This document shows positions 8,165 through 16,367 of a stretch of 64,000 nt of DNA, in pieces. The position numbers and the translations under genes were made by a program. Every line of letters starts with the position of its first letter. Position 1 is the stretch's first letter. The stretch is from contig NZ_MTQF01000007.1 of NCBI RefSeq assembly GCF_001975985.1, positions 248,001 to 312,000 on the forward strand. The letters run 5' to 3'. A model generated the notes under the pieces. It had not been told where the DNA came from and did no database searches. It saw only the letters and a list, made by a program, of their open reading frames with translations. The stretch is from [Flexibacter] sp. ATCC 35103. Its GTDB lineage: Bacteria; Bacteroidota; Bacteroidia; Flavobacteriales; Flavobacteriaceae.

Positions 8165-8190
8165 AAAAGCAGAACCTAAATTCTGCTTTT
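8165..8190 (-). terminator. Rho-independent terminator of the tonB-like gene
   Basis: Arms AAAAGCAGAA (8165-8174) and TTCTGCTTTT (8181-8190) enclose a 6-nt loop. On the minus strand the hairpin is followed by a T run, 10 nt after the stop at 8200. Confidence 0.85.
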
Positions 8191-8199
8191 CTATTTTTA

Positions 8200-9018
8200 T
8201 TATTCTACTTCCGTTTTTATTGTAATTGGAAGGTTATACGCAGTTCGAACTGCTTGCCCGTTTAAAACTCCGGGAATCCATTTTGTTTTTAGTGATTTTA
8301 GAACTCTTATAGCTTCTTTCCCAATTCCGTAACCCGGATCGTTTTTTACCATGATATCAGTAAGAGAACCATCTCTTTCGACTACAAACGAAACATAAAC
8401 TTTTAAGGTTCTCTCAGCATCAAGTTCAGGTCTGTTGAAGTTGTTGCCTACAAAAGTGTAAAACTTAGCCATTCCTCCGGGAAATTCTGGCAGTTTGTCT
8501 AAAATTGCCGGATTTACAGGATCATTAGTTATAACAGGTACAACGGCTTCTCCGCCTCCGCCTCCAGTTGTTGGTGTTGCATTTAAAGCAGTCCCAGTTC
8601 CTGTAGGATTTTCTACACCGGTAACATTGTTTGCGTTAGTTGCAATTTCGGGAGTCGCTTGTTCTGGTGCAGTAATAATTGGATTTGTCAATTGTGTACT
8701 GGTAGTTGGTGCTGCGGCTGCACTTTGTTGCTGAGGAAGAACTTTTTCTTCTGTTTTTGGAATAATCGGATGTACCTCATAAGGTGTTACGATCATTGGG
8801 CCAGGATCTGTTGGTATTGTTTCCACCTGAGAACTCCTGAATTTGTTAATTAATACTGATACACTTCCCAAAGCTGCTAACAATAGCAAACCCATAAATA
8901 GAGCCGTAATAGTGGTTTTTGAATTTTCCTGGCGTAATTGATACGCGCCATACTCTTTGTTTTTGTTTTCGAAAACAAGATTGGTCCAGCTTGCTTCGTA
9001 GATACTTGATTTAGACAT
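8200..9018 (-). CDS. TonB-family energy transducer
   Basis: A 272-residue inner-membrane protein that would pass proton-motive energy to TonB-dependent receptors. The N-terminal cytoplasmic stretch contains the Bacteroidota-typical NKEYGAYQLR (20-29). A single transmembrane helix covers about 38-57. A Pro/Thr/Ala-rich periplasmic linker (about 70-165) contains a GGGGG run. The C-terminal TonB fold starts near LPEFPGGMAKF and includes VKVYVSF-like strands and KTKWIPG. No exbB/exbD is adjacent. A strong terminator follows. It is a candidate partner of the SusC receptor at 53.6 kb, but flavobacteria usually have several TonBs. Confidence 0.9.
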   Translation of the reverse strand: MSKSSIYEASWTNLVFENKNKEYGAYQLRQENSKTTITALFMGLLLLAALGSVSVLINKFRSSQVETIPTDPGPMIVTPYEVHPIIPKTEEKVLPQQQSAAAAPTTSTQLTNPIITAPEQATPEIATNANNVTGVENPTGTGTALNATPTTGGGGGEAVVPVITNDPVNPAILDKLPEFPGGMAKFYTFVGNNFNRPELDAERTLKVYVSFVVERDGSLTDIMVKNDPGYGIGKEAIRVLKSLKTKWIPGVLNGQAVRTAYNLPITIKTEVE

Positions 9019-9176
9019 GATTTATGGATTTTAAGGTTAAGTAACGTTAAATCATAAGCAATAAGGTTTTTTTGGGTTTAGCTGCAAACAGAAACATTGC
9101 AGTTTTAATGTGTGAATAATTTACTTTTTTAAGAATAAATCGAATAAAATGTTATTCTTTATCTAAAGATAATAAA

Positions 9177-9728
9177 TTATCTATTACGTTCGATGATTTC
9201 TGCTAATAATTTTTTAGCTCGAAGTAATTTTACTTTTACATTGCTTAAAGGCTCGTTAATTTTAACGGCAATTTCCTGATAAGTCATTTCCTGAAAATAA
9301 CGAAGTTGAATTACTTCCTGATAATGTGGTTTTAATTCTTTAATGCAGAGAAGTAATCGCGAAAGGTTTTGCTCTTTAATCAAAGCATCTTCGGCAGATG
9401 GAGTAGTATCGGCAATATTGTATGCCTGTTGGTCTTCAGTATCAGTGATTTCAATAAAAAGATTGGTTTTCTTTTTACGAAGCAAATCAATATATACATT
9501 TTTTGCAATAGCAATTAACCATGTATTGAATTGAAATTCAGGGTTATAAGAGGCTATTTTGTCAAAAGCTTTTGAGAAGGTTTCAATAGTGATATCTTCG
9601 GCAGTAGTTTCATTTTCAGTACGCTTTAGCATAAAGCCGTACACTTCATTCCAGAAATAATCTAATAAAAAAGTAAAGGCGATTTGATCGCCCTTTTTTG
9701 CTTTTTCTATTTTAGAATTTATTTCCAA
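9177..9728 (-). CDS. ECF-type RNA polymerase sigma factor
   Basis: A 183-residue sigma-70 family factor. Region 2 covers about 10-80 (LLDYFWNEVYGFMLKR; AEDITIETFSKAFDKI; FNTWLIAIAKN) and region 4 covers about 120-178 (ELKPHYQEVIQLRYF; TYQEIAV; VKVKLLRAKK). The start is TTG at 9728; the next in-frame Met is near residue 33 and would remove part of region 2. The TTG lies within the last codons of the upstream glycosyltransferase gene (TATTGGAAATAA), a 10-nt overlap, so translation is probably coupled. No anti-sigma factor is adjacent and the regulon cannot be told from here. Confidence 0.9.
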   Translation of the reverse strand: MEINSKIEKAKKGDQIAFTFLLDYFWNEVYGFMLKRTENETTAEDITIETFSKAFDKIASYNPEFQFNTWLIAIAKNVYIDLLRKKKTNLFIEITDTEDQQAYNIADTTPSAEDALIKEQNLSRLLLCIKELKPHYQEVIQLRYFQEMTYQEIAVKINEPLSNVKVKLLRAKKLLAEIIERNR

Positions 9729-10825
9729 TATACAGGTTTTGAAAAGATATTAGTTATAAAGATATTAATTTGCGTGAATATAAGCATGATTTCTACAATA
9801 GGAAACCATACTTTAAGGTCATTTTCTTTTAATTTTCCAGCCGAAAATCCAATTACAGTCCATGCTACAGTATAGCGTGTTGCTAAAATAGCCAGTACCG
9901 CAATCCATTGAAATTGGAAAGCTAATAATAGGATAACTAAGATAAAGAAAAATAATTGTGAAACGAAAAAAAGACCCAACTGCATTTTGTCAAAAAATTT
10001 ATAATATTCTGCAGTAGAAATATGCCTTCTTTTTTGGGTAAACCATTCTCCGTATGTTTCCTTAGGTTTAGAATAAGTAAAACTTTCTGGTGCGTATGAT
10101 ATGGTTGTATTGCCTTTGTTTGCTGCCTGGTTTATGAATAAATCATCATCGCCGGAACGAATCTGAATGTGTTCAATAAATCCATTAACATTAAAAAATT
10201 CTTCTTTTTTATAGGCTAAATTTCGGCCAACTCCCATATACGGAAGTCCTAATTTTGCCCATGAAAAATATTGCACAGCCGTTAAAACAGTTTCAAAACG
10301 AATAATTTTATTCAATAGAGAACGCTCAATTTTTTCATAACCGCCATATCCTAAAACAATTGTTTTATTCATGGTAAATTGTGAAGTCATCGCAGTGATC
10401 CATTCTTTTGATGTAGGATAACAATCAGCATCTGTAAAAAGTAAATATTCTTTTTTTGAAGCTTTAATTCCTAAGGTTAAAGCATATTTTTTATTACCCC
10501 AAAAGGCTTCGTTGTTCTGTACTTTTACCAGTCGGATATTAGGATATTGTTGCTCAAATTGCTCAAAAACTTCTAAGGTCTCGTCGCTTGAAGCATCGTC
10601 GATTAAGACAATTTCAAAATCAGGATAGTCTTGTTCTGCTAAAAGCGGAATGAACTTTTTAACGTTTTCTTCTTCATTCTTGGCACACACAATTACTGAA
10701 ACAGGAAGTTTTTTTGATGTAATCTCTTGTGGTTTGCCAAAAGCAAATTTTCCAAAAATTCCTAAGTAGTAGAAAACCTGGATAAAAACAATAGCAATAA
10801 AGAAGTAAAATAAAGTTATAAGCAT
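9719..10825 (-). CDS. Membrane-anchored family 2 glycosyltransferase
   Basis: A 368-residue GT-A glycosyltransferase. An N-terminal hydrophobic helix (2-23) is followed by the GT2 domain: PVSVIVCAKNEEENV (42-56), the IVLIDDASSDET nucleotide-sugar site near 72-83, and FTDADCYP as the metal-binding DxD region. C-terminal hydrophobic helices (about 280-360) anchor it in the membrane. It resembles processive cell-surface glycosyltransferases; donor and acceptor are unknown. Its 3' end overlaps the ECF sigma gene by 10 nt, an unexpected regulatory partnership. Confidence 0.87.
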   Translation of the reverse strand: MLITLFYFFIAIVFIQVFYYLGIFGKFAFGKPQEITSKKLPVSVIVCAKNEEENVKKFIPLLAEQDYPDFEIVLIDDASSDETLEVFEQFEQQYPNIRLVKVQNNEAFWGNKKYALTLGIKASKKEYLLFTDADCYPTSKEWITAMTSQFTMNKTIVLGYGGYEKIERSLLNKIIRFETVLTAVQYFSWAKLGLPYMGVGRNLAYKKEEFFNVNGFIEHIQIRSGDDDLFINQAANKGNTTISYAPESFTYSKPKETYGEWFTQKRRHISTAEYYKFFDKMQLGLFFVSQLFFFILVILLLAFQFQWIAVLAILATRYTVAWTVIGFSAGKLKENDLKVWFPIVEIMLIFTQINIFITNIFSKPVYWK

Positions 10826-10907
10826 CTGTTTTAATGTCTTTTAATTTCTGAATCTTGCGAGTGCAAATGTACTTATGAATTCCTAGATTTCAATGGCTAA
10901 AGCCAAT

Positions 10908-11522
10908 TTACTTTCGGCATTTCGACATTTCTTTTGCAACAGCAATAGCCTGAGGGTTTTCGGTTTTTTCTAATTCAGAAATTATGTTTTTATAATTATG
11001 ATCATCACGATTTTGAGATAGTTTTTTGGTTGCCTGAATCTCATCAATTTCGATTTCAAAACCAAAAACCCCTCTCGCTTCACGCATTGTCTTTGTTGAT
11101 AAATTTTCAACGCGGACTGGATTTTCAGATGTGGCTTCGTATTTATCAACCAATTTTTTCAGTTGTTCTATTGACGTTTCTTCGTCGACAATTTTAATGC
11201 GGCCATAAACATGTACGGCTATATAATTCCAGGTTGGTACATTTTCATGATCGTACCATGATGATGATATATAACTGTGCGGACCGGAAAACACAGCTAA
11301 TACCTGATCGTTTTCTGCAAAACCTTCTGCCTGTGGATTCAGTTTTGAAATATGTCCTTGCAAAATTTCCTTTCCGTCAGCATTAACTTCAAGCTCTATC
11401 GGAATATGTGTAGCACATAATTTTCCGTGAGTTTGATTGATTAAAATACCAAAACTATTTTCTTTTAAAAAAGTCCTGATTGATTCCGGATCTTCGTCTT
11501 TGTATAAATTTGGAGTATACAT
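10908..11522 (-). CDS. PaiB-like FMN-binding split-barrel protein
   Basis: A 204-residue protein of the PaiB family, annotated as FMN-binding negative transcriptional regulators. Family marks are the initial MYTPNLY, GKLCATHIPIE, GPHSYISSSWY and VPTWNYIAVHVYG. I choose ATG 11522 because the family begins MY-P and the 12 extra upstream codons run back toward the GNAT gene. The GNAT stop is 11 nt upstream, so the two are cotranscribed. In Bacillus, paiA (an acetyltransferase) and paiB are likewise paired, which supports reading these two as a PaiA/PaiB-like unit. Whether PaiB binds DNA is not visible. Confidence 0.88.
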   Translation of the reverse strand: MYTPNLYKDEDPESIRTFLKENSFGILINQTHGKLCATHIPIELEVNADGKEILQGHISKLNPQAEGFAENDQVLAVFSGPHSYISSSWYDHENVPTWNYIAVHVYGRIKIVDEETSIEQLKKLVDKYEATSENPVRVENLSTKTMREARGVFGFEIEIDEIQATKKLSQNRDDHNYKNIISELEKTENPQAIAVAKEMSKCRK

Positions 11523-11533
11523 TTTATGATTTT

Positions 11534-11992
11534 TTATTTTAAAGATTTTCCCAGACAAATAGCTTCCGGTCGATCTGTATATTTTCCGTAATTTGAAATT
11601 ATTTTATAACCTTGTTTTTGGTAAAACTGAATAGCACTCTCATTTTTTACCCGTGTTTCTAAAACCAAATCACAATAATCAAGCATTAGAGCTTTATTTT
11701 CTAAAAAGGCTAATATCGTTTGTCCAATTTTCTTTCCCGGAACTTTAGAATACATTCGTTTTACTTCGCCAATATTCTCCTCAATTGGTCTGATCGCACC
11801 ACAACCTACAATTTCATTATCTATTTTGGCTATAACAAAAACAAACTTAGAATTTTCATTTTCCCAATCCTTAAAAGAATTCTTTCCGTCACTTCCAAAA
11901 CGAAGATAAAGATTTTCCGATAATTCTTCTGTAATTGCCAAAGCTTTTTCGTTGTCAGGATTTGTGATTTCTATGAAAATAGATTCTTTCAT
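11534..11992 (-). CDS. GNAT-family N-acetyltransferase
   Basis: A 152-residue acetyl-CoA-dependent acetyltransferase. The beta4-alpha3 acetyl-CoA site is seen as GEVKRMYSKVPGKKIGQTIL (about 88-107). IVGCGAIRP precedes it, and the C-terminal ESAIQFYQKQGYKI matches the classic GNAT motif B. Substrate is unknown. It lies 11 nt upstream of the PaiB-like gene; the pairing recalls Bacillus paiA (polyamine acetyltransferase)/paiB, so a small amine substrate is a reasonable guess only. Confidence 0.88.
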   Translation of the reverse strand: MKESIFIEITNPDNEKALAITEELSENLYLRFGSDGKNSFKDWENENSKFVFVIAKIDNEIVGCGAIRPIEENIGEVKRMYSKVPGKKIGQTILAFLENKALMLDYCDLVLETRVKNESAIQFYQKQGYKIISNYGKYTDRPEAICLGKSLK

Positions 11993-12068
11993 TTTACTTA
12001 AAATACTTCGACTTTGCTCAGTCTAAGAATAAATTAATCAGTGTAAATTCGTGAAATTTGAAAAAAAT

Positions 12069-13082
12069 CTAAATCACATTCACTTCTGCTTCAATATGAA
12101 TTCCGAATTTTTCGAAAACCGTTTTTTGAACATCTCTCGAAACGGCTAAAATTTCCTGTCCCGTTGCGTTTCCGTAATTTACCAGAACCAAGGCCTGGTT
12201 TTTATGAACACCTGCATCACCAAAACGTTTTCCTTTAAAACCTGCTTGTTCAATTAACCAGCCTGCCGGAACTTTTACTTGGGTTTCTGAAACTTCGTAA
12301 TATTTCATTTCAGGAAACTTTTGGTGGATTTCTTCGAAATCAGATTTCAGTAAAATCGGATTTTTAAAAAAGCTTCCGCTATTTCCCAATTCCTTCGGAT
12401 CCGGTAATTTGCTTTGTCTAATCGCAATTACAGCATTACTCACATCTTTTAAAGTTGGAGTTGTAATGTTATTTTTAGCCAATTCGGCAGTAATATCTCC
12501 GTATGAAGTGTTAATTTTATGATTGCGTTTGGTAAGTTTATAAATTACAGATGTTATAATGTATTGATCTTTTACTTCATTTTTAAAGATGCTTTCCCTG
12601 TATCCAAAATTACATTCAGGATTCGTAAAAGTTTTTATTTCTTGGGTTTCAATGTTAATGGCTTCACACGAAACAAAAGTGTCTTTTATTTCAGTTCCGT
12701 AAGCGCCAATATTTTGAACAGGAGTCGTTCCTACATTCCCGGGAATCAGAGACATATTTTCTAAACCGCCAAAATTATTATCGATGGTGTAAAGTACGAA
12801 ATCATGCCACGTTTCTCCGGCTTGGCTTTCAACCCAAACGAAATCTTCATCTTCTTTAATGATTTTTTTGCCTTTTAAATCTATATGAATTACCAAAGCG
12901 TCAATATCTTTGGTTAAAAGCATATTGCTTCCTCCGCCCAAAATAAATTTTTTCTCGTTTTTGGTTGCTGTTAAAATTGCTTTTAATTCATCGACTGAAT
13001 GAACGGCAACAAATTGTTTCGCTTTGGCTTCGATACCAAAAGTATTGTAGTTTTTTAAAGAAAAATTGGATTGGATTTCCAT
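12069..13082 (-). CDS. murB: UDP-N-acetylenolpyruvoylglucosamine reductase MurB
   Basis: A 337-residue FAD-dependent enzyme that reduces UDP-GlcNAc-enolpyruvate to UDP-MurNAc in peptidoglycan synthesis. Visible motifs are NYNTFGIEA (11-19), the FAD-binding GGGSNML (49-55), IPGNVGTTPVQNIGAYG (113-129) and GNSGSFFKNP with the proton-donating serine. GFKGKRFGDAGVHKNQALVL near the C terminus is typical of the long, E. coli-like type. I start it at ATG 13082 (MEIQSNFSLK), because the extra 10 codons upstream are not conserved-looking and overlap a dispersed hairpin. Confidence 0.95.
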   Translation of the reverse strand: MEIQSNFSLKNYNTFGIEAKAKQFVAVHSVDELKAILTATKNEKKFILGGGSNMLLTKDIDALVIHIDLKGKKIIKEDEDFVWVESQAGETWHDFVLYTIDNNFGGLENMSLIPGNVGTTPVQNIGAYGTEIKDTFVSCEAINIETQEIKTFTNPECNFGYRESIFKNEVKDQYIITSVIYKLTKRNHKINTSYGDITAELAKNNITTPTLKDVSNAVIAIRQSKLPDPKELGNSGSFFKNPILLKSDFEEIHQKFPEMKYYEVSETQVKVPAGWLIEQAGFKGKRFGDAGVHKNQALVLVNYGNATGQEILAVSRDVQKTVFEKFGIHIEAEVNVI

Positions 13083-13101
13083 AAATAAAAGGCTTTTTGA
13101 G

Positions 13102-13117
13102 TCCCGAAACATCGGGA
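13102..13117. repeat. TCCCGAAACATCGGGA dispersed hairpin
   Basis: A 16-base inverted repeat (TCCCGA and TCGGGA arms around a short AACA loop) just upstream of murB. It is the same type of element as those at 2164-2179 and inside the tRNA-like repeats at 36.1-36.4 kb. Confidence 0.55.
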
Positions 13118-13232
13118 TAATTCTGAGTTCAAAAGTAACGATTATAATTTATCTGAATAGATTTTCTATAAAATAACAAATAATAAAATAATAGAAATAT
13201 GTGAAAAAAGAGATAAATCGTTTTAGGGACTT

Positions 13233-14336
13233 TTATTTTATAGCTTCAATAAATTGCTGCATTTCTTTCATGGTACCAATTGTAATTCTCGTCCATTTTC
13301 CGTTTTCTTCATAAATTTTAGTTCCCATTATATTATGGTCTTCTAATTGTTTGAAATAATCTTTTTTATAATTGTCTAATGAAAAATAAAGAAAGTTGGA
13401 GTACGATGGAATGCAGGTTAAGTTGAGTAATGTAAGCTGGTGAATCGTGTATTTTTTTACTTCGTCATTTAAAGTGCAAACCTGTTGAACGAATTTTTCA
13501 TCGCCTAATGATGCAATTGCTGCAACTGTCGAAACAACGCTGATTGATAAATTTGGAGATGATTTTAAAATACTTAGTTCTTCGATTGTCGATGAAGCTG
13601 CAACAGCATAACCAATACGGGCACCGGCTAAACCGTACATTTTTGAGAAAGTTTTGGTTATAATTAAATTTTTATTTTCAATTGTGAGATCACTTAATGA
13701 TTTTTCTGTGGTGAAATCGATATAAGCTTCATCTACAAAAACAAATGCCTTTTTAGTTGCTTCTTTTATAAACGAAATTAAATTTTCTCTCTCGCATATT
13801 GTTCCGGTTGGGTTGTTAGGATTGCAGATATAAATCATTTTTGTATCTGAGTCAATTGCCTTTAGTATTCCTGTTAAATCGTGTTTTTTATCTTTGGTTA
13901 ACGGAATGGTGATTTTTTTTAGTCCTAATTTTTCAAATGGATCCGTCCAATAGTTATAAGTAGTTTCAGCCATTATAAAATTGCCTTTACTTAAAGCTGA
14001 GTATTGAAGAACCAAATCTAAAATTTCTGTAGAACCGGCACCAAGCAGAATATTATTATCTGAAACATTGTTCTTTTTAGCAATAGCCGCAATTAATTCA
14101 GGATAAAGATTCCAGCCATAACGATTGCTGCTATTTACACTTTTGGTCATCGCAATTCGGGCCAACGGAGATGGACCGTAAGGATTTTCGTTTGAGCGTA
14201 ATAAAATAGGAGATTTATCTAAATTTGAAGGAATGTAATTTTCTGCCGGAGAATTTGCAAAACCTTCAAATGGGATTATACTTAATCCTACTGCGCCTAA
14301 ACTTACCTTTTTTAACCAATTTCTTCTATTATTCAT
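13233..14336 (-). CDS. Exported histidinol-phosphate aminotransferase-like PLP enzyme with twin-arginine signal
   Basis: A 367-residue fold-type I aminotransferase closest to the HisC branch. Motifs are NENPYGPS (49-56), CNPNNPTGT (171-179), VDEAY (201-205) and the PLP lysine Lys232 in TFSKMYGLAGARIGY. The unusual part is the N terminus: NRRNWLKKVSLGAVGLSIIP (3-22) reads as a Tat signal, with paired arginines before a hydrophobic stretch. Tat exports folded, cofactor-loaded proteins, so a periplasmic PLP enzyme is possible. No his biosynthesis genes are nearby, so this is unlikely to be the biosynthetic HisC. Substrate is unknown. Confidence 0.82.
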   Translation of the reverse strand: MNNRRNWLKKVSLGAVGLSIIPFEGFANSPAENYIPSNLDKSPILLRSNENPYGPSPLARIAMTKSVNSSNRYGWNLYPELIAAIAKKNNVSDNNILLGAGSTEILDLVLQYSALSKGNFIMAETTYNYWTDPFEKLGLKKITIPLTKDKKHDLTGILKAIDSDTKMIYICNPNNPTGTICERENLISFIKEATKKAFVFVDEAYIDFTTEKSLSDLTIENKNLIITKTFSKMYGLAGARIGYAVAASSTIEELSILKSSPNLSISVVSTVAAIASLGDEKFVQQVCTLNDEVKKYTIHQLTLLNLTCIPSYSNFLYFSLDNYKKDYFKQLEDHNIMGTKIYEENGKWTRITIGTMKEMQQFIEAIK

Positions 14337-14410
14337 ATCTTTTTTGGATTAAATTAAACGATTTAATAGTAAGTCGTTGGAATTGAAGGAAAGTTACTAG
14401 CAGATGAGTT

Positions 14411-14535
14411 TTTTACCGCAAAGTGCACAAAGTTTATAGTATGTGATCTGATGAAAAATACAAAGTTCGCAAAGCTTAGATTATTATAAAAGCTTTGTGA
14501 GCTTTGTGTTTTGAAACCCTTGCGAGCTTTACGCT
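14411..14535. repeat. Intergenic CGCAAAG/CTTTGCG-type repeat
   Basis: Starts with TTACCGCAAAGTGCACAAAG and contains inverted arms at 14460-14477 and 14490-14507 (16 of 18 bases pair). Related CGCAAAG-rich tracts lie at about 48878-48952, 49086-49115 and 50285-50328. It fills the space between the aminotransferase and glycosyltransferase genes. Confidence 0.55.
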
Positions 14536-15593
14536 TAATTTTTATGTAAGTCCAGCAACTCATGATACTTATCTGAAATAATCTTCATATTAATATCATA
14601 ATTCGCATTTTCTTCAACAAATTTTCTATTTTCTAGAATAGCATTATTTCGGGATTCTGCATTTTCAAAACTCCATATCAATTCATTAGCCAGCATTTCG
14701 ACATTATCAATTTCTATCAATTGTCCGTTTTCGCGATGATTGATCCAGCTTTGATTTCCCGGAATATCTGAAACTAGAGGATAACAATTACACGCCATGG
14801 CTTCGAATAAAGATGCTGAAACACCTTCGGTAATTGGCATGCTGATATATAAGTTTGATTGTTGCAATAGTTTAGGAAGTTCAGTATTTGCTATTCTTCC
14901 TTTAAAATTGACTTTGTTTTCGATTTGCAATGTTGTGGCTAAATCTTTTAAAGATTGTAATCTTGTTCCATCGCCAACAATCGTCAACGAAAAATCGATT
15001 CCTTTTTGATGTAAAATTGCAAACGCTTTCAAAATAGAATCATGACGATATTCCGGTTGTAAAGAACGCGTTACAATAGCTTCAATTTTGTTTGAATTAT
15101 TTATTGAAGGAGAAAAAAGGGATAAATCTATTCCTTTCGGGATGACCAAAACTTTATTCATATCAACGCCAATTGCTTTCATCGAAATAGTCATAACCGG
15201 TCCCCAGGCGTGAATTAAATCGGCTTTTTTGAAAGCGTGTTTCTGAATGATTTTTTTAAAGGGTAGTAAAACAGAACCTTCCGGCCATAAATCAGTTCGG
15301 CCTTGTTGCGCAATTGCAATAGGATGCATGCCTGAAATTGCAGCCAGAAAACCATAACTGGTTGTTCTTTCGGCAATAATCATATCCGGTTTTTCTCGTT
15401 TTATTGTTTTGCGAATAGAAATAGGGGCGAACAGGTATTCTAAAATACGCTTGAACCTGTTGATTTTTGAGTTGTTTGGTGTTTGAAGTTCCCAGGTGCA
15501 AATTTCAAAATCACCAAATTCTTTCAAACCTTTCATCCAGGTTATAGCATCAGCTCGGTAGGATTCTCCCAGAAAAAGTATCTTTCTTTTCAT
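14535..15593 (-). CDS. Family 4 glycosyltransferase
   Basis: A 352-residue GT-B glycosyltransferase (Glycos_transf_1 domain). The N-terminal acceptor half starts MKRKILFLGESYRAD. The C-terminal donor half has VIPKGIDLSLFSP (about 180), TRSLQPEYRHDSILKA, LTIVGDGTRLQSL, and the E-x7-E region in TEGVSASLFEAMAC. It stands between intergenic repeats with no polysaccharide cluster around it, so substrate and glycan are unknown. Confidence 0.87.
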   Translation of the reverse strand: MKRKILFLGESYRADAITWMKGLKEFGDFEICTWELQTPNNSKINRFKRILEYLFAPISIRKTIKREKPDMIIAERTTSYGFLAAISGMHPIAIAQQGRTDLWPEGSVLLPFKKIIQKHAFKKADLIHAWGPVMTISMKAIGVDMNKVLVIPKGIDLSLFSPSINNSNKIEAIVTRSLQPEYRHDSILKAFAILHQKGIDFSLTIVGDGTRLQSLKDLATTLQIENKVNFKGRIANTELPKLLQQSNLYISMPITEGVSASLFEAMACNCYPLVSDIPGNQSWINHRENGQLIEIDNVEMLANELIWSFENAESRNNAILENRKFVEENANYDINMKIISDKYHELLDLHKN

Positions 15594-15610
15594 TCGGCAA
15601 ACTTAATTTT

Positions 15611-15669
15611 TTTTGCCACAGATTAAAAGATTTTAAAGGATTTTTAATCTGTGTTAATCTGTGGCGAAA
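15611..15669. repeat. CCACAGATTAA inverted repeat
   Basis: Arms 15611-15626 (TTTTGCCACAGATTAA) and 15654-15669 pair at 15 of 16 positions. They belong to the same family as the 25-bp arms at 42919-43064 and a solitary half at about 17543-17560. It lies between the DUF2461 stop and the glycosyltransferase start. Confidence 0.7.
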
Positions 15670-15676
15670 CTTTTAT

Positions 15677-16357
15677 CTAGAACTCGTCTTCTGTTTCCAA
15701 TGCACGATTAATAAACTCGTTTAAGGGTTTTAAAGCGATTAGCTTTTTGCTCATTTTGGCAACGAAATCTTTTTGAGTGACTTCGGATATATCATATTTT
15801 TGAGTTGCCGTGAAACTTTTCAATTTTAAAAATTCAATTGCAGGATGGTCTTTTTCATAACCTCTTGGCGGATTTTTAAGTGAGTTGTTTTCATCGATAT
15901 CTAAACTTCCAAATTCTTTTTTGAAATCTTTATTGTTTAAAATAGCTTCTAAATCATCGTAGAAAAAAGCAATTTCCTTACGGACTTTTTTTAACTGATC
16001 CGGTTCTGGTGAATAAAATCCTCCGGCAATAAAACTGGCGCCTTTTTCGATATGTACATAATACCCGGAACGATTTTGTCCTTTTGCGCCTGATGAAAGC
16101 CAAACGCCTAAATGTGCTTTATAAGGAGATTTGTCTTTTGAGAAACGTATGTCGCGATTGATACGGAATGTGCAATGCTTGACCTCTAGTAATTCTAATG
16201 AAGGATCAAGTGGCTTCATTGCATCCAGAAAATCACTTACCAATTGGTGATAATCTTTTTTGAAAATCTCATATCGTTTTTTATTGTCCTGAAACCAATC
16301 TCTGTTGTTGTTCTTTTTTAAATCGTCTAAAAATTGCAATGATTCTTTCGTTAGCAT
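15677..16357 (-). CDS. DUF2461 family protein
   Basis: A 226-residue soluble protein of the DUF2461 (TIGR02453) family. Visible family marks are LKKNNNRDWFQDNKKRYE near the N terminus, RINRDIRFSKDKSPYKAHLG (about 65-84), GYYVHIEKG and a C-terminal DISEVTQKDF. No enzymatic function has been established for the family and no catalytic motif stands out. It lies 10 nt downstream of the rhodanese-thioredoxin gene stop, so the two are probably cotranscribed. Confidence 0.85.
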   Translation of the reverse strand: MLTKESLQFLDDLKKNNNRDWFQDNKKRYEIFKKDYHQLVSDFLDAMKPLDPSLELLEVKHCTFRINRDIRFSKDKSPYKAHLGVWLSSGAKGQNRSGYYVHIEKGASFIAGGFYSPEPDQLKKVRKEIAFFYDDLEAILNNKDFKKEFGSLDIDENNSLKNPPRGYEKDHPAIEFLKLKSFTATQKYDISEVTQKDFVAKMSKKLIALKPLNEFINRALETEDEF

Positions 16358-16367
16358 ATTCTTTATT

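Noticed and set aside
12007..12030. CTTCGACTTTGCTCAG motif as a regulatory site
   Set aside because: It resembles a scattered flavobacterial intergenic repeat but has no second copy clear enough in this window to support a family call.
14363..14563. 66-residue minus-strand ORF between the aminotransferase and glycosyltransferase
   Set aside because: It runs through CGCAAAG repeat sequence and into the glycosyltransferase 3' end in another frame.
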